DNA from: Arcticibacter eurypsychrophilus | GTDB lineage: Bacteria > Bacteroidota > Bacteroidia > Sphingobacteriales > Sphingobacteriaceae | NCBI RefSeq assembly: GCF_001730525.1 | Contig: NZ_MDFN01000038.1 | Coordinates: 1 to 44,078 of the forward strand | Direction: 5' to 3' | DNA: 44,078 bases | Part shown: piece by piece, positions 32,187 through 39,739 of the stretch | Layout: every line of letters starts with the position of its first letter | Position numbering within the stretch: position 1 is the stretch's first letter | The notes under the pieces: generated by a model | What the model saw: only the letters and a program-made list of their open reading frames with translations | Database searches by the model: none | What the model was told of the DNA's origin: nothing | Position numbers and translations under genes: made by a program

Positions 32187-32215
32187 AAGGGAGGGTTATT
32201 CACCCCCCTTTTATT
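32182..32215. terminator. Bidirectional terminator after the Nudix-type regulator
   Basis: AATAAAAGGGAGGG pairs with CCCCCCTTTTATT (13 bp, one bulged A) around a 7-base loop. It overlaps the stop of the + gene and abuts the stop of the convergent BadF gene. Confidence 0.8.
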
Positions 32216-33070
32216 TTATGCTACTTTGTGATCAATATGGAATTTAACCAAATTATCTATAGGTGAACGAATAATGGTGCCCATCTTCATGCCAAACTCT
32301 TCAGCCACTTCTTCCAGCACATTTCTGAAATTATAAGCCACTGAACCAATGCAATTCAGTTCAAGTGTTTTGTAATCAGGGTAATGGCTGACAATGTTTT
32401 TAAAGAAATCTGTAAACGATGTTTTTACCAGGTTATGTGTGTAAGCGATATTATCGGTATTATCATACACAAATTTACTAAAGCTCGCACAAAAGCGATT
32501 AGCCAAAGGTTTGCTATACACATTTTCCTGAATATCATCGGGAGTCAGATGGAATGTCTCCCAAAATGAGTCTCTTACTGCTTGAGGCATATAACCCCTT
32601 AAATAGTCGGTTAATAGCTTTTTACCTATGTAACAACCGCTACCTTCATCCCCTAAAATATAAGCGGCTGAATCGATCTGAAAAGCAATCTCGTTTCCAT
32701 CATAAATACCGGTATTAGTTCCTGTTCCAAGGATGGCGGCAAAACCAGTGCTTTTTCCAAGTAGAGCACGGGCAGCGGCTAATAAATCGTGACCCACAAA
32801 AATTTCACTATGTACAAATACAGTTGACATGGCACTCTTCAGCTGATCTGCTTTTTCTTTGTTATGAACCCCGGCTCCATAAAAGTAAACCTCTGTTATT
32901 TTATCAAATTCTAGGTCTTCAGGAAGATTTTTCTTTAAAGAGTCCTCAACATACGCACTAGTTACGAAATAGGGGTTATAACCCTCCGTATTGAAGTAGA
33001 TTTTCTTGTTATCATCATTAAGAAGACACCAATTTGTTTTCGTTGATCCACCGTCAGCTATAATTATCAT
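32216..33070 (-). CDS. BadF/BadG-type sugar kinase (N-acetylglucosamine kinase-like)
   Basis: Intact ASKHA kinase, 284 aa, related to mammalian-type N-acetylglucosamine kinases. Phosphate-1 loop D6-G-G-S-T-K-T12, phosphate-2 loop AILGTGTNTG, HDL near residue 94 and adenosine region LGDEGSGCYIG are complete. It is the full-motif paralogue of the gene at 29547-30395. It would phosphorylate an amino sugar or glucose in the cytoplasm; the true substrate cannot be told from sequence. It stands alone, with 135 bp of AT-rich sequence upstream and no clear promoter. Confidence 0.8.
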   Translation of the reverse strand: MIIIADGGSTKTNWCLLNDDNKKIYFNTEGYNPYFVTSAYVEDSLKKNLPEDLEFDKITEVYFYGAGVHNKEKADQLKSAMSTVFVHSEIFVGHDLLAAARALLGKSTGFAAILGTGTNTGIYDGNEIAFQIDSAAYILGDEGSGCYIGKKLLTDYLRGYMPQAVRDSFWETFHLTPDDIQENVYSKPLANRFCASFSKFVYDNTDNIAYTHNLVKTSFTDFFKNIVSHYPDYKTLELNCIGSVAYNFRNVLEEVAEEFGMKMGTIIRSPIDNLVKFHIDHKVA

Positions 33071-33205
33071 GTTTCAGTTAATTTTGGTTTAATAATATGG
33101 GGTAAATGTAAATAATCTTTGAGATTGTATAAAGACAAATCAACGAAATTGATTGATGTCATTATTTTGAACTTATTAAGGATAATTAATCTGAGGTTGA
33201 ATTAT

Positions 33206-34078
33206 TTAGCCGAAAAGATCTGTACTCAAATAACGGTCACCACGATCGCAAGCAATAAAAACAATTAAGCCCTTTTCAATTGTTTCCGCAACCTTTAACG
33301 CTGCAAATGCGGCTCCTCCCGAACTCATCCCTGCAAGGATTCCTTCCACTCTAGCCAGTTTACGGGTCATGTCTGTGGCCTCTGCCTGTGAAATATCAAT
33401 AATGTGATCTACTCTTGAGGCATCAAATATTTTGGGCAGATAAGCTGCAGGCCATCTTCGTATTCCGGGAATGGAGGAGTTTTCTGTAGGCTGACATCCA
33501 ATAATCTGAATTTCTGGGTTTTGTTCTTTTAAAAACATAGAATTGCCCATGATAGTTCCCGTCGTGCCCATCGAACTTACAAAATGAGTGATGCTCCCGG
33601 CTGTGTCCTTCCATATCTCAGGACCTGTGGTTTTATAATGCGCCAGGTAATTATCCGGATTAGCGAACTGATTCATTAGAAAGTAACCAGGTTCTGCTCC
33701 TTTTTCCTCTGCATAATCCCTGCATAATTCCATACTGTCCATTAATTTCACTTTTGCACCGAATGCCTTCATCGTAACGGTACGTTCCCGGCTGGAATTA
33801 GAAGGCATAATGAGTTCAATCTCCAGACCAAATAAACGGGCCATCATGGCTAATGCGATACCTGTATTGCCACTGGTAGCCTCAATAAGGCGCGTTCCCG
33901 GTTTGATATCACCACGATCCAGTGCACTTTTAATCATATTCAGCGCTGCCCGATCCTTTACACTTCCACCCGGATTGTTACCCTCGAGCTTCGCAAATAT
34001 TTTTACATTTTTATTGGTATTGAGCCTTGTCAGCTCAGCCATCGGGGTATTCCCTACTAAATCAATTATTCCAGCCAT
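33206..34078 (-). CDS. cysM: Cysteine synthase (O-acetylserine sulfhydrylase, CysM type)
   Basis: PLP enzyme making cysteine from O-acetylserine and sulfide, 290 aa. The PLP lysine is K41 (GGSVKDRAA), the substrate loop TSGNTG lies at 68-73, and the phosphate loop SMGTTGTIMG follows. The short length and GNNPGGS before the lysine fit CysM better than CysK. It lies 5 bp after cysE and is the last gene of the kaiC-kaiB-kinase-cysE-cysM operon. Confidence 0.93.
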   Translation of the reverse strand: MAGIIDLVGNTPMAELTRLNTNKNVKIFAKLEGNNPGGSVKDRAALNMIKSALDRGDIKPGTRLIEATSGNTGIALAMMARLFGLEIELIMPSNSSRERTVTMKAFGAKVKLMDSMELCRDYAEEKGAEPGYFLMNQFANPDNYLAHYKTTGPEIWKDTAGSITHFVSSMGTTGTIMGNSMFLKEQNPEIQIIGCQPTENSSIPGIRRWPAAYLPKIFDASRVDHIIDISQAEATDMTRKLARVEGILAGMSSGGAAFAALKVAETIEKGLIVFIACDRGDRYLSTDLFG

Positions 34079-34083
34079 TAAAA

Positions 34084-34890
34084 TTAAAGCTTACGTTCAA
34101 CAACTTTGAACTGTGTTTCATGATATACCACTGATCCCGGTGGCACACTTTTCGTTAACCAAACGTTTCCGCCTATGATACTGTTTTTACCAATTATCGT
34201 ATCGCCACCCAAAATGGTAGCTCCGGAGTAAATAACAACATGATCTTTTACCGTAGGATGTCTTTTTTTAGATGCCATTGTTTTTTCGACACTCAAAGCG
34301 CCCAATGTCACTCCCTGGTAGAGTTTAACGTGGCATCCGATCTCGGAAGTTTCACCGATTACGATCCCTGTTCCATGGTCAATGTACAAATACTCGCCAA
34401 TAGTCGCCCCCGGATGAATGTCGATCCCTGTTTTAGAATGCGCAAACTCTGTCAATATACGGGGCAACAAAGGAACATCTAACTTTAATAAGGCATGGGC
34501 AATCCTGAAAAATGAAATAGCATAAAACCCCGGATAAGCCCTGATGATTTCAAATTCAGTTTTAGCAGCCGGATCGCCACTCAGTATGGAGCTAATATCG
34601 GTGTTTAAGATCCGGTATAATTCCGGAACTTGATTAAAAAACTCCCTTGCCGTCTGCTCATTATTACAATCTTCACAGGCCCGTGTAGAGTCCATTATTT
34701 CTTTCAGCTTGATTTCCAGAGCTTTTACCTCAACCTCAATGTCGTGTATGGAGTAAAAAAAACTTTTAGACTGTTCCGGATACAAAATCCTGATCAAACC
34801 TAATGCCCAACCTGCTATCTCTTTATTCGAAGGAACAGCCTCCGTCTTTTGATGTTTTGTAAAAATATATTCGTAAAATTCTTTATTCAT
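34084..34890 (-). CDS. cysE: Serine O-acetyltransferase (EpsC/CysE type)
   Basis: Makes O-acetylserine from serine and acetyl-CoA, the step before CysM, 268 aa. A helical N-terminal domain is followed by a left-handed beta helix of hexapeptide repeats from about residue 156. The likely catalytic pair is D157 (TGIDIHPGA) and H172 (YIDHGTG). The start codon lies inside the last codons of the histidine kinase gene (8-base overlap), so the two must share a transcript. Confidence 0.93.
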   Translation of the reverse strand: MNKEFYEYIFTKHQKTEAVPSNKEIAGWALGLIRILYPEQSKSFFYSIHDIEVEVKALEIKLKEIMDSTRACEDCNNEQTAREFFNQVPELYRILNTDISSILSGDPAAKTEFEIIRAYPGFYAISFFRIAHALLKLDVPLLPRILTEFAHSKTGIDIHPGATIGEYLYIDHGTGIVIGETSEIGCHVKLYQGVTLGALSVEKTMASKKRHPTVKDHVVIYSGATILGGDTIIGKNSIIGGNVWLTKSVPPGSVVYHETQFKVVERKL

Positions 34891-36544
34891 GGATAGGTAA
34901 AATAAAATAGAACGTAGAGCCTTTATTTAGTTTGCTCATAACCCCGATCTTTCCATTATGGGCTTTAATGATTTCTGATGATATATATAAGCCAATACCT
35001 AAGCCGCTTGTAGAATAGGTATTATCCTCCACCCGGTAGAAACGTTCGAATATACGTTCTTTCTGATGATCTGACAATCCAATTCCAAAGTCTTTAATCG
35101 AAACCTTTACCTCTGTTTCGGTCACTTCAGTTTCAATATCAATTTCTTTGTTTACAGGAGAATATTTTACTGCGTTACTGATTAAATTCATCATTACCTG
35201 TTCGAGCCTTTCCATATTGCCTGTAACTATGCCATTTTTTTTTCCATGTACTGAAATAATATAATTGGGATACATGAATTGAGCACTTTCGATGCATAGT
35301 TGAATCAAGTCCGAAACGTTCAGCAACGACGTGTTAAACTCCAGTTTTCCCATCTGAATTTTACTTACATCCAGCAGGTCGTTAACCAGATTGGCCAACT
35401 TTCCGATCGCTTCATTCGCTTTGCCTGCAAATTGTTTAATAATTGGAGGCAATTCATTTTGTTTATAAGCACTGATCAGCTGCATATAACCCTTCAAACT
35501 CGTGAGAGGGGTTTTTAACTCATGACTAGCTATTCCAATAAACTCATCCTTTTTAGCCAGAGCTTGTTTTTGTTCCTCAATATTGGTCATGGTGCCAAAC
35601 CAGGCTATGATACGGGAATTTTCATCAAAAAAGGGGATAGCTTTGGTCAGATGCCATAAATATTCACCTGAATCTATTTTCCTTATTCGGCACATTGTTT
35701 CCAGAGGCATGCTGGTAGCTAAAGCAGCTTGCCATGACTCCATGCTCGCCTTAATATCATGGAGATGGACTACCTTCATCCATCCGTCATTCTTAGAGTC
35801 ATCCACACTTAGACCGGTATAGTCAAGCCACTGCTGATTGAAGTAGTCGAATTTTCCATCCCGATCAGCTGTCCATACCATGACCGGAATGTTATCCGCT
35901 AAAAACTTAAAATTACGCTGACTGATTAAAAGATCCCGGGTCTTTTCTTTCACTGTATCCTTCAGTTCTTTATTCAGTTTCGCGGTAATGTACTGAGCCT
36001 TTTCCAGCTCGATGTTTTTAGCTTTTAATTGATTTTCGGTCTCTATTATTAAAGAGAGGTCTGTTAAAATGATGCTAATCACTTCGCCTTTATCAAATTC
36101 CAGTTTTGTTAAGGATAAAAGAAAAGGAATCCGCTCAAAGTTTTTTCCCATAAGGTACAGATCGTCTTTGATATTTTCCCTCCATCCCTTATTCAATAAT
36201 CTTCTGAAAGCCGCTTTGAACTCGTCAGGAACGAAGTTTTCAAAAGGAACCCCGATAACATGCTCTAGGGGAAAATTCAATAGGGAAGCAAAACGGGAAT
36301 TGCTGTATAAAATTACCCCGTTGCTATCCAGCGTTAAAGCTCCCTGGGTCATATTTTCAACAATCACCCTGTAGTTGCGATCAGCATTTTTTAATGTGTA
36401 TAGCTGATGCCCATTTTTGTTCGGAACAACAAGAGCATCGATTTCTCCATTAAAAATGGCGTCAATTGTATTTTGCGTTTCATTGAGCTTTGCTCTTAAC
36501 TCATAAATTATAGCGATGAGTTCCGGCAGCGTTTTCGTTTCCAT
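34883..36544 (-). CDS. PAS-PAS sensor histidine kinase
   Basis: Soluble sensor kinase, 553 aa, with no membrane segment. A short N-terminal coiled coil (about 5-30) is followed by two PAS domains (about 50-170 and 215-335). The HisKA domain has the phosphorylated H341 in SHELKTP, and the HATPase domain has NLISNAVKYSP, DFGIGLS and GLGIGLYIS. It does not carry the KaiB-like sensor domain of cyanobacterial SasA, and no response regulator is encoded in this window. It starts 3 bp after kaiB and overlaps cysE, so it is likely an output or input kinase of the KaiBC module; this is inference from context. Confidence 0.93.
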   Translation of the reverse strand: METKTLPELIAIIYELRAKLNETQNTIDAIFNGEIDALVVPNKNGHQLYTLKNADRNYRVIVENMTQGALTLDSNGVILYSNSRFASLLNFPLEHVIGVPFENFVPDEFKAAFRRLLNKGWRENIKDDLYLMGKNFERIPFLLSLTKLEFDKGEVISIILTDLSLIIETENQLKAKNIELEKAQYITAKLNKELKDTVKEKTRDLLISQRNFKFLADNIPVMVWTADRDGKFDYFNQQWLDYTGLSVDDSKNDGWMKVVHLHDIKASMESWQAALATSMPLETMCRIRKIDSGEYLWHLTKAIPFFDENSRIIAWFGTMTNIEEQKQALAKKDEFIGIASHELKTPLTSLKGYMQLISAYKQNELPPIIKQFAGKANEAIGKLANLVNDLLDVSKIQMGKLEFNTSLLNVSDLIQLCIESAQFMYPNYIISVHGKKNGIVTGNMERLEQVMMNLISNAVKYSPVNKEIDIETEVTETEVKVSIKDFGIGLSDHQKERIFERFYRVEDNTYSTSGLGIGLYISSEIIKAHNGKIGVMSKLNKGSTFYFILPIHE

Positions 36545-36547
36545 AAA

Positions 36548-36859
36548 CTAAATATCTTCATTGATTCCAAGGCCTTTAAGTACTTTTTTTAAGTCGGACA
36601 TGTCACCAACCAATCTGCTCCCAGGTAGCGGGTTTTTCTTGATCAGAAGCGGTAAAGCAATAAGCTGCTCTTCTTTTGCAATAAGGGGCTGCTGGTAAAC
36701 GTCGATAATCTCCAGATTGTATCTGTCTTTAAGATATAATTCACAGACGGACTTGATGTTGGAGATCGCCCTTGCAGAGTTTGCCGAAGCACCTGCAACA
36801 AATAACCGCAATACAAAGTTATTAGGAGATTCAATTTTTTTTACAACTTCTTTCAACAC
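36548..36859 (-). CDS. kaiB: Circadian-clock-type protein KaiB
   Basis: A protein of 103 aa that aligns through most of its length with cyanobacterial KaiB. It has the LRLFVAGASANSARA start, LEIIDVYQQP in the middle, ALPLLIKKNPLPGSR (the proline-rich fold-switch region) and LVGDMSDLKKVLKGL. KaiB binds the ATPase ring of KaiC. The frame starts with GTG at 36859, with AGGAAA 8-9 bases upstream on the minus strand; no ATG is available. It follows kaiC after 116 bp and precedes the histidine kinase by 3 bp. Confidence 0.93.
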   Translation of the reverse strand: MLKEVVKKIESPNNFVLRLFVAGASANSARAISNIKSVCELYLKDRYNLEIIDVYQQPLIAKEEQLIALPLLIKKNPLPGSRLVGDMSDLKKVLKGLGINEDI

Positions 36860-36897
36860 AATATTTCCTGATCAATTTGTATGTATACAGCTTTTAC

Positions 36898-36919
36898 TTC
36901 TTTTTATAATTAAAAAGAA
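36898..36919. repeat. Hairpin in the kaiC-kaiB spacer
   Basis: A perfect 9-bp inverted repeat TTCTTTTTA / TAAAAAGAA with a 4-base loop, inside the 116-bp kaiC-kaiB gap. It has a single G-C pair and is weak. It might lower read-through or guide mRNA processing between kaiC and kaiB, or may be chance in AT-rich DNA. Confidence 0.25.
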
Positions 36920-36975
36920 ATCTAATTTCCAAAAAAATAAGGAAAGCTTCGTTTTTTGTCACATTAAATTCTTTT

Positions 36976-38721
36976 TTATGTTTCAATATTGGGCTCATTA
37001 TCTTCGTTATTTTTTTTAGGCGATGAACCCCTGATATGCGTAATTTCTTTTCTGTTTTTTTCCTGGATATCCCGTGTTAACAGTTCTTCTGTATAGGTAC
37101 GGTTTAATTCTTCTTCTGCAGATTCAAACTTGGCTTTTAAAGTCAAAATTGTGGCATCTAAAATCTGTTTCTTTCTAGAAATTTCACGGTCCTTACGTGT
37201 TTTCTGATAACCCTTCAACACATCCCCTGTAAGTTCCTTTAAGATTTGTGCTTCCCTAGCGGAGCCAGTCAAGACACCATCAGAACCAAGGTACACCTCA
37301 ACTAAATCTAGTCCGTCATCGGTAATGATAAACTCCCTGATTTGGTTCGAGTGTTTCATTCCTCTTGATTTCATCACACAAACCCCTCTATTGCGTTCGC
37401 CGTTAAATTCGATGTCTCGTACCAATAACCAGGCATCTACGAGTGATGATATCACTTCATAGGTTTGTTCTGTCACACTATTATTGATTGTCAAAGCCGT
37501 AAATAGTACAGTAATTTGTTCTTTTTGCAAAAAATCAATCAGCCTGATCAACATGGCTTTTACGTCATTTACAGAACCCACTGTAACCAGATTAGTGATT
37601 GGGTCAATAATTACGGCCTTAGGTTTGATTTCCGAAATCTTTTTATGCATGTCAACTAAATGCATCTCCAGACCGAACATCGTAGGGCGGGAGGTGATGA
37701 TTTCCAACAAATCTGCGTCAATGTGTTTCTGAAGATCCAAACCAATGGATGTCATATTACGAATGAGCTGGTTAGCTGATTCTTCAAAGGAAAAATAAAT
37801 ACATTTTTCACCTTTGTCACATATACTAGAAGCGAAAGTGGCTGCAATATTCGTTTTTCCTGTTCCCGCTGTTCCCGAAATCAAAATACTACTACCACGA
37901 AAAAAACCTTGTCCACCCAGCATGCTATCCAGACCTGTAATTCCTGTAGAAATTCTTTCCGATGAAGCCACGTTATCCATATTGAGGGAGGTGATCGGTA
38001 AAACCGAGATTCCGTCACTATCGATTAAAAAAGGATATTCATTTGTACCATGTGTGGATCCCCGGTATTTTACTATTCGCAATAGACGAGTGGAAATTTT
38101 ATTTATAATCCGGTGATCAAGGAATATTACGCAATCGGAGACATATTCTTCCAACCCTCTACGAGTCAGTAATTTGTCGCCTTTCTCTCCGGTTATAATT
38201 GCTGTAACTCCCTTCTCTTTTAACCATTGGAATAACCGGCGAAGTTCTGCCCTTATAGTGGTTTCATTCGTCAAATCAGAAAACAAGTTTTCAACCGTAT
38301 CCAGCACTACCCGTTTTGCCCCAATTTGATCAATAGCATACCCAAGTCGGATGAATACACCCTCCAGATCATATTGTCCGGTTTCCTCTATCGCATTTGG
38401 GTCGATATACACATAGTCCAGACTTACCTTTTTACTTTCAACCAAAGCGGCCAGATCGAAGCCTAAAGAAGCCACATTCATAATCAACTCCTCCGCTTTC
38501 TCTTCAAAAGCCATAAAAACGCCGGGTTCATCATACTTGGTTGCGCCATTTACGATGAATTCAAGCGACATCAAAGTCTTTCCTGATCCTGTTCCGCCGC
38601 AAATTAAGGTTGGGCGACCTTTAGGCAATCCACCTCCGGTAATATCATCAAGCCCTAAAATTCCGGTTGGTGTTTTAGGGAGCAGACCTAAATTTAACTT
38701 GTTTTTTTCGTTGAAATCCAT
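36976..38721 (-). CDS. kaiC: Circadian-clock-type ATPase KaiC (two RecA domains)
   Basis: Double RecA-like ATPase, 581 aa against 519 in Synechococcus. The first domain (CI) has Walker A G42-G-T-G-S-G-K48-T and the catalytic pair E73-E74. The second (CII) has Walker A G283-T-A-G-T-G-K289-T and E313-E314. The residues matching the S431/T432 autophosphorylation sites are S425-S426 (YEVISSLVDAW), so this is a Ser-Ser form. A charged coiled-coil tail of about 90 residues follows CII and is not part of the Synechococcus layout. KaiC binds KaiB; no kaiA is present here. It is the first gene of the operon. A candidate promoter lies at 38759-38792. Confidence 0.95.
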   Translation of the reverse strand: MDFNEKNKLNLGLLPKTPTGILGLDDITGGGLPKGRPTLICGGTGSGKTLMSLEFIVNGATKYDEPGVFMAFEEKAEELIMNVASLGFDLAALVESKKVSLDYVYIDPNAIEETGQYDLEGVFIRLGYAIDQIGAKRVVLDTVENLFSDLTNETTIRAELRRLFQWLKEKGVTAIITGEKGDKLLTRRGLEEYVSDCVIFLDHRIINKISTRLLRIVKYRGSTHGTNEYPFLIDSDGISVLPITSLNMDNVASSERISTGITGLDSMLGGQGFFRGSSILISGTAGTGKTNIAATFASSICDKGEKCIYFSFEESANQLIRNMTSIGLDLQKHIDADLLEIITSRPTMFGLEMHLVDMHKKISEIKPKAVIIDPITNLVTVGSVNDVKAMLIRLIDFLQKEQITVLFTALTINNSVTEQTYEVISSLVDAWLLVRDIEFNGERNRGVCVMKSRGMKHSNQIREFIITDDGLDLVEVYLGSDGVLTGSAREAQILKELTGDVLKGYQKTRKDREISRKKQILDATILTLKAKFESAEEELNRTYTEELLTRDIQEKNRKEITHIRGSSPKKNNEDNEPNIET

Positions 38722-38758
38722 TGATTGTCATGCTTATGTGCTTTCTTTTATATGATAT

Positions 38759-38792
38759 CAAAGAAAGGATTTATAATCAGTTTACGCGCAAA
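38759..38792 (-). promoter_or_regulatory. Candidate promoter of the kaiC operon
   Basis: On the minus strand, TTTG (38792-38789) is followed after 22 bases by TTTCTTTG (38766-38759), one mismatch from TAnnTTTG. The spacing is slightly long. The start point would lie about 30 bases before the kaiC ATG. Confidence 0.35.
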
Positions 38793-38880
38793 TGTGCCTT
38801 GTTTTCTTGCTGAGCAATTGAAGGGTTTTTTTTTACAATGAAAGTTAATCAATTTTTATTATTTTTTCGATATAGATTGA

Positions 38881-38949
38881 TTTTAAATTATTAAATCCTC
38901 AGAATTTCTGCTTTTAAAGGCTTTATCCTGAGGATTTAATAATTTAAAA
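38881..38949. repeat. 22-bp perfect inverted repeat upstream of kaiC
   Basis: Arms at 38881-38902 and 38928-38949 are exact reverse complements (core AAATCCTCAG / CTGAGGATTT), separated by 25 bases. It lies about 160 bp before kaiC and 90 bp after the Dabb stop. It has no T-run directly after the minus-strand arm that would make it a normal terminator for the Dabb gene. It may be a distant terminator, an operator or a small mobile repeat. Confidence 0.6.
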
Positions 38950-39038
38950 ATGACGATTTTGATGTTTGAAAGTAATCTTTACAGTAAAGCTAAATTGTGT
39001 TTTTTTAAAAAAAAAAGCTTTTTTTTATCAATGAGGAA

Positions 39039-39335
39039 TTATTCGGCGTCGTATATCACTATTTTTTCGAAATACATTCTAAACGAATCAAGAAAAGCTA
39101 AATGCAGCGGATGGGTCTGATATACATTATGGCCGGCCAGGTCATCAAAAATAACCGTTAGTGAAAAGGTGTAACTTGAATCTACAACTGCCCTTTCAAT
39201 TGGAGCCGGAGTTCCAATGAAAACTGAATTTGCGGTTTCAACTCTTTTTAATGCTTCAAGACTTTGTTTGAAAGCAACCTTTTGATCAATAGTCATGTCG
39301 GCTTTAAGCCAGAAAAGTACGTGGTGGGTCAGCAT
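39039..39335 (-). CDS. Dabb (stress-responsive A/B barrel) domain protein
   Basis: Small dimeric alpha/beta barrel protein, 98 aa. The pattern MLTHHVLFWLK at the start, the central SYTFSLTVIFDD and the HPLHLAF helix fit the Dabb family, which holds plant stress proteins and some bacterial enzymes of unclear role. A start at 39416 is possible but unlikely: the minus-strand box TATATTTG (39364-39371) lies inside that extension. The function is unknown. Confidence 0.8.
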   Translation of the reverse strand: MLTHHVLFWLKADMTIDQKVAFKQSLEALKRVETANSVFIGTPAPIERAVVDSSYTFSLTVIFDDLAGHNVYQTHPLHLAFLDSFRMYFEKIVIYDAE

Positions 39336-39363
39336 GGGGTTATTTTTGTATGTGATTGAATAG

Positions 39364-39371
39364 CAAATATA
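39364..39371 (-). promoter_or_regulatory. -7 box TATATTTG of the Dabb gene
   Basis: A perfect TAnnTTTG match on the minus strand, 28 bases before the ATG at 39335. A TTG lies 23 bases upstream of it. It fixes the start choice of the Dabb gene. Confidence 0.5.
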
Positions 39372-39739
39372 ACGCGTTGCACCATGCTTGCAGTCAATCT
39401 CTATAAAAAATAACAAAGTAATGATGATACCTGATAGTTAAATGGTCTAGTAAGAATGCAATAAGCCTCTGGAATAAGTCCGGTATTGGGTAGCTAAAGT
39501 CGGACTTACAAGTGATTCTTATTGCTTTTTTAATGCTGAGAATCAGATTCATTTCAGTAGCTATCCTGTATGATTATAGTTTGGGATTTTGGTCAAATTA
39601 GTACATAAGAATCTCTCTTGTAAATCCATACCTTATTTTGGAAATTTTTGCTGTATTAAAGAAGATTTAGGAAGATTTGGTGTTACTTTCACTTCTTAAA
39701 TTTCTATATAGTTTCTTTATGAAAATAAATTTTAATCAT
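39372..39739. other. Spacer between the Dabb and DUF6266-like genes
   Basis: AT-rich and without a convincing coding frame. It contains the nested hairpin with a T-run at 39458-39531. The last 80 bases must hold the promoter of the DUF6266-like gene, but no perfect TAnnTTTG is seen; TATAGTTT near 39706 is only a partial match. Confidence 0.5.
39458..39531 (+). other. Nested double hairpin with T-run (orphan terminator or small RNA end)
   Basis: Outer arms GCAATAAG (39458-39465) and CTTATTGC (39518-39525) and inner arms TAAGTCCG (39475-39482) and CGGACTTA (39501-39508) are both perfect. They are separated by two internal loops of nine bases each. Six T follow directly (39526-39531), as in an intrinsic terminator of a + transcript, yet no + gene ends here. 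Confidence 0.4.

Larger units (their letters stand above)
38722..39038. other. 317-bp AT-rich spacer upstream of kaiC
   Basis: No coding frame is visible. It holds the kaiC promoter candidate, a 22-bp perfect inverted repeat (listed separately), and an 18-bp palindrome of eight A, GC, eight T at 39009-39026, near the 3' end of the Dabb gene. Confidence 0.6.

Noticed and set aside
36548-36859. Small thioredoxin-like protein instead of KaiB
   Set aside because: There is no CxxC motif, the proline-rich fold-switch region and GDxSD segment are those of KaiB, and kaiC is next to it.
39009-39026. Palindrome of eight A, GC, eight T near the Dabb stop
   Set aside because: It is homopolymeric and likely to arise by chance in AT-rich DNA; a role as a terminator cannot be shown.
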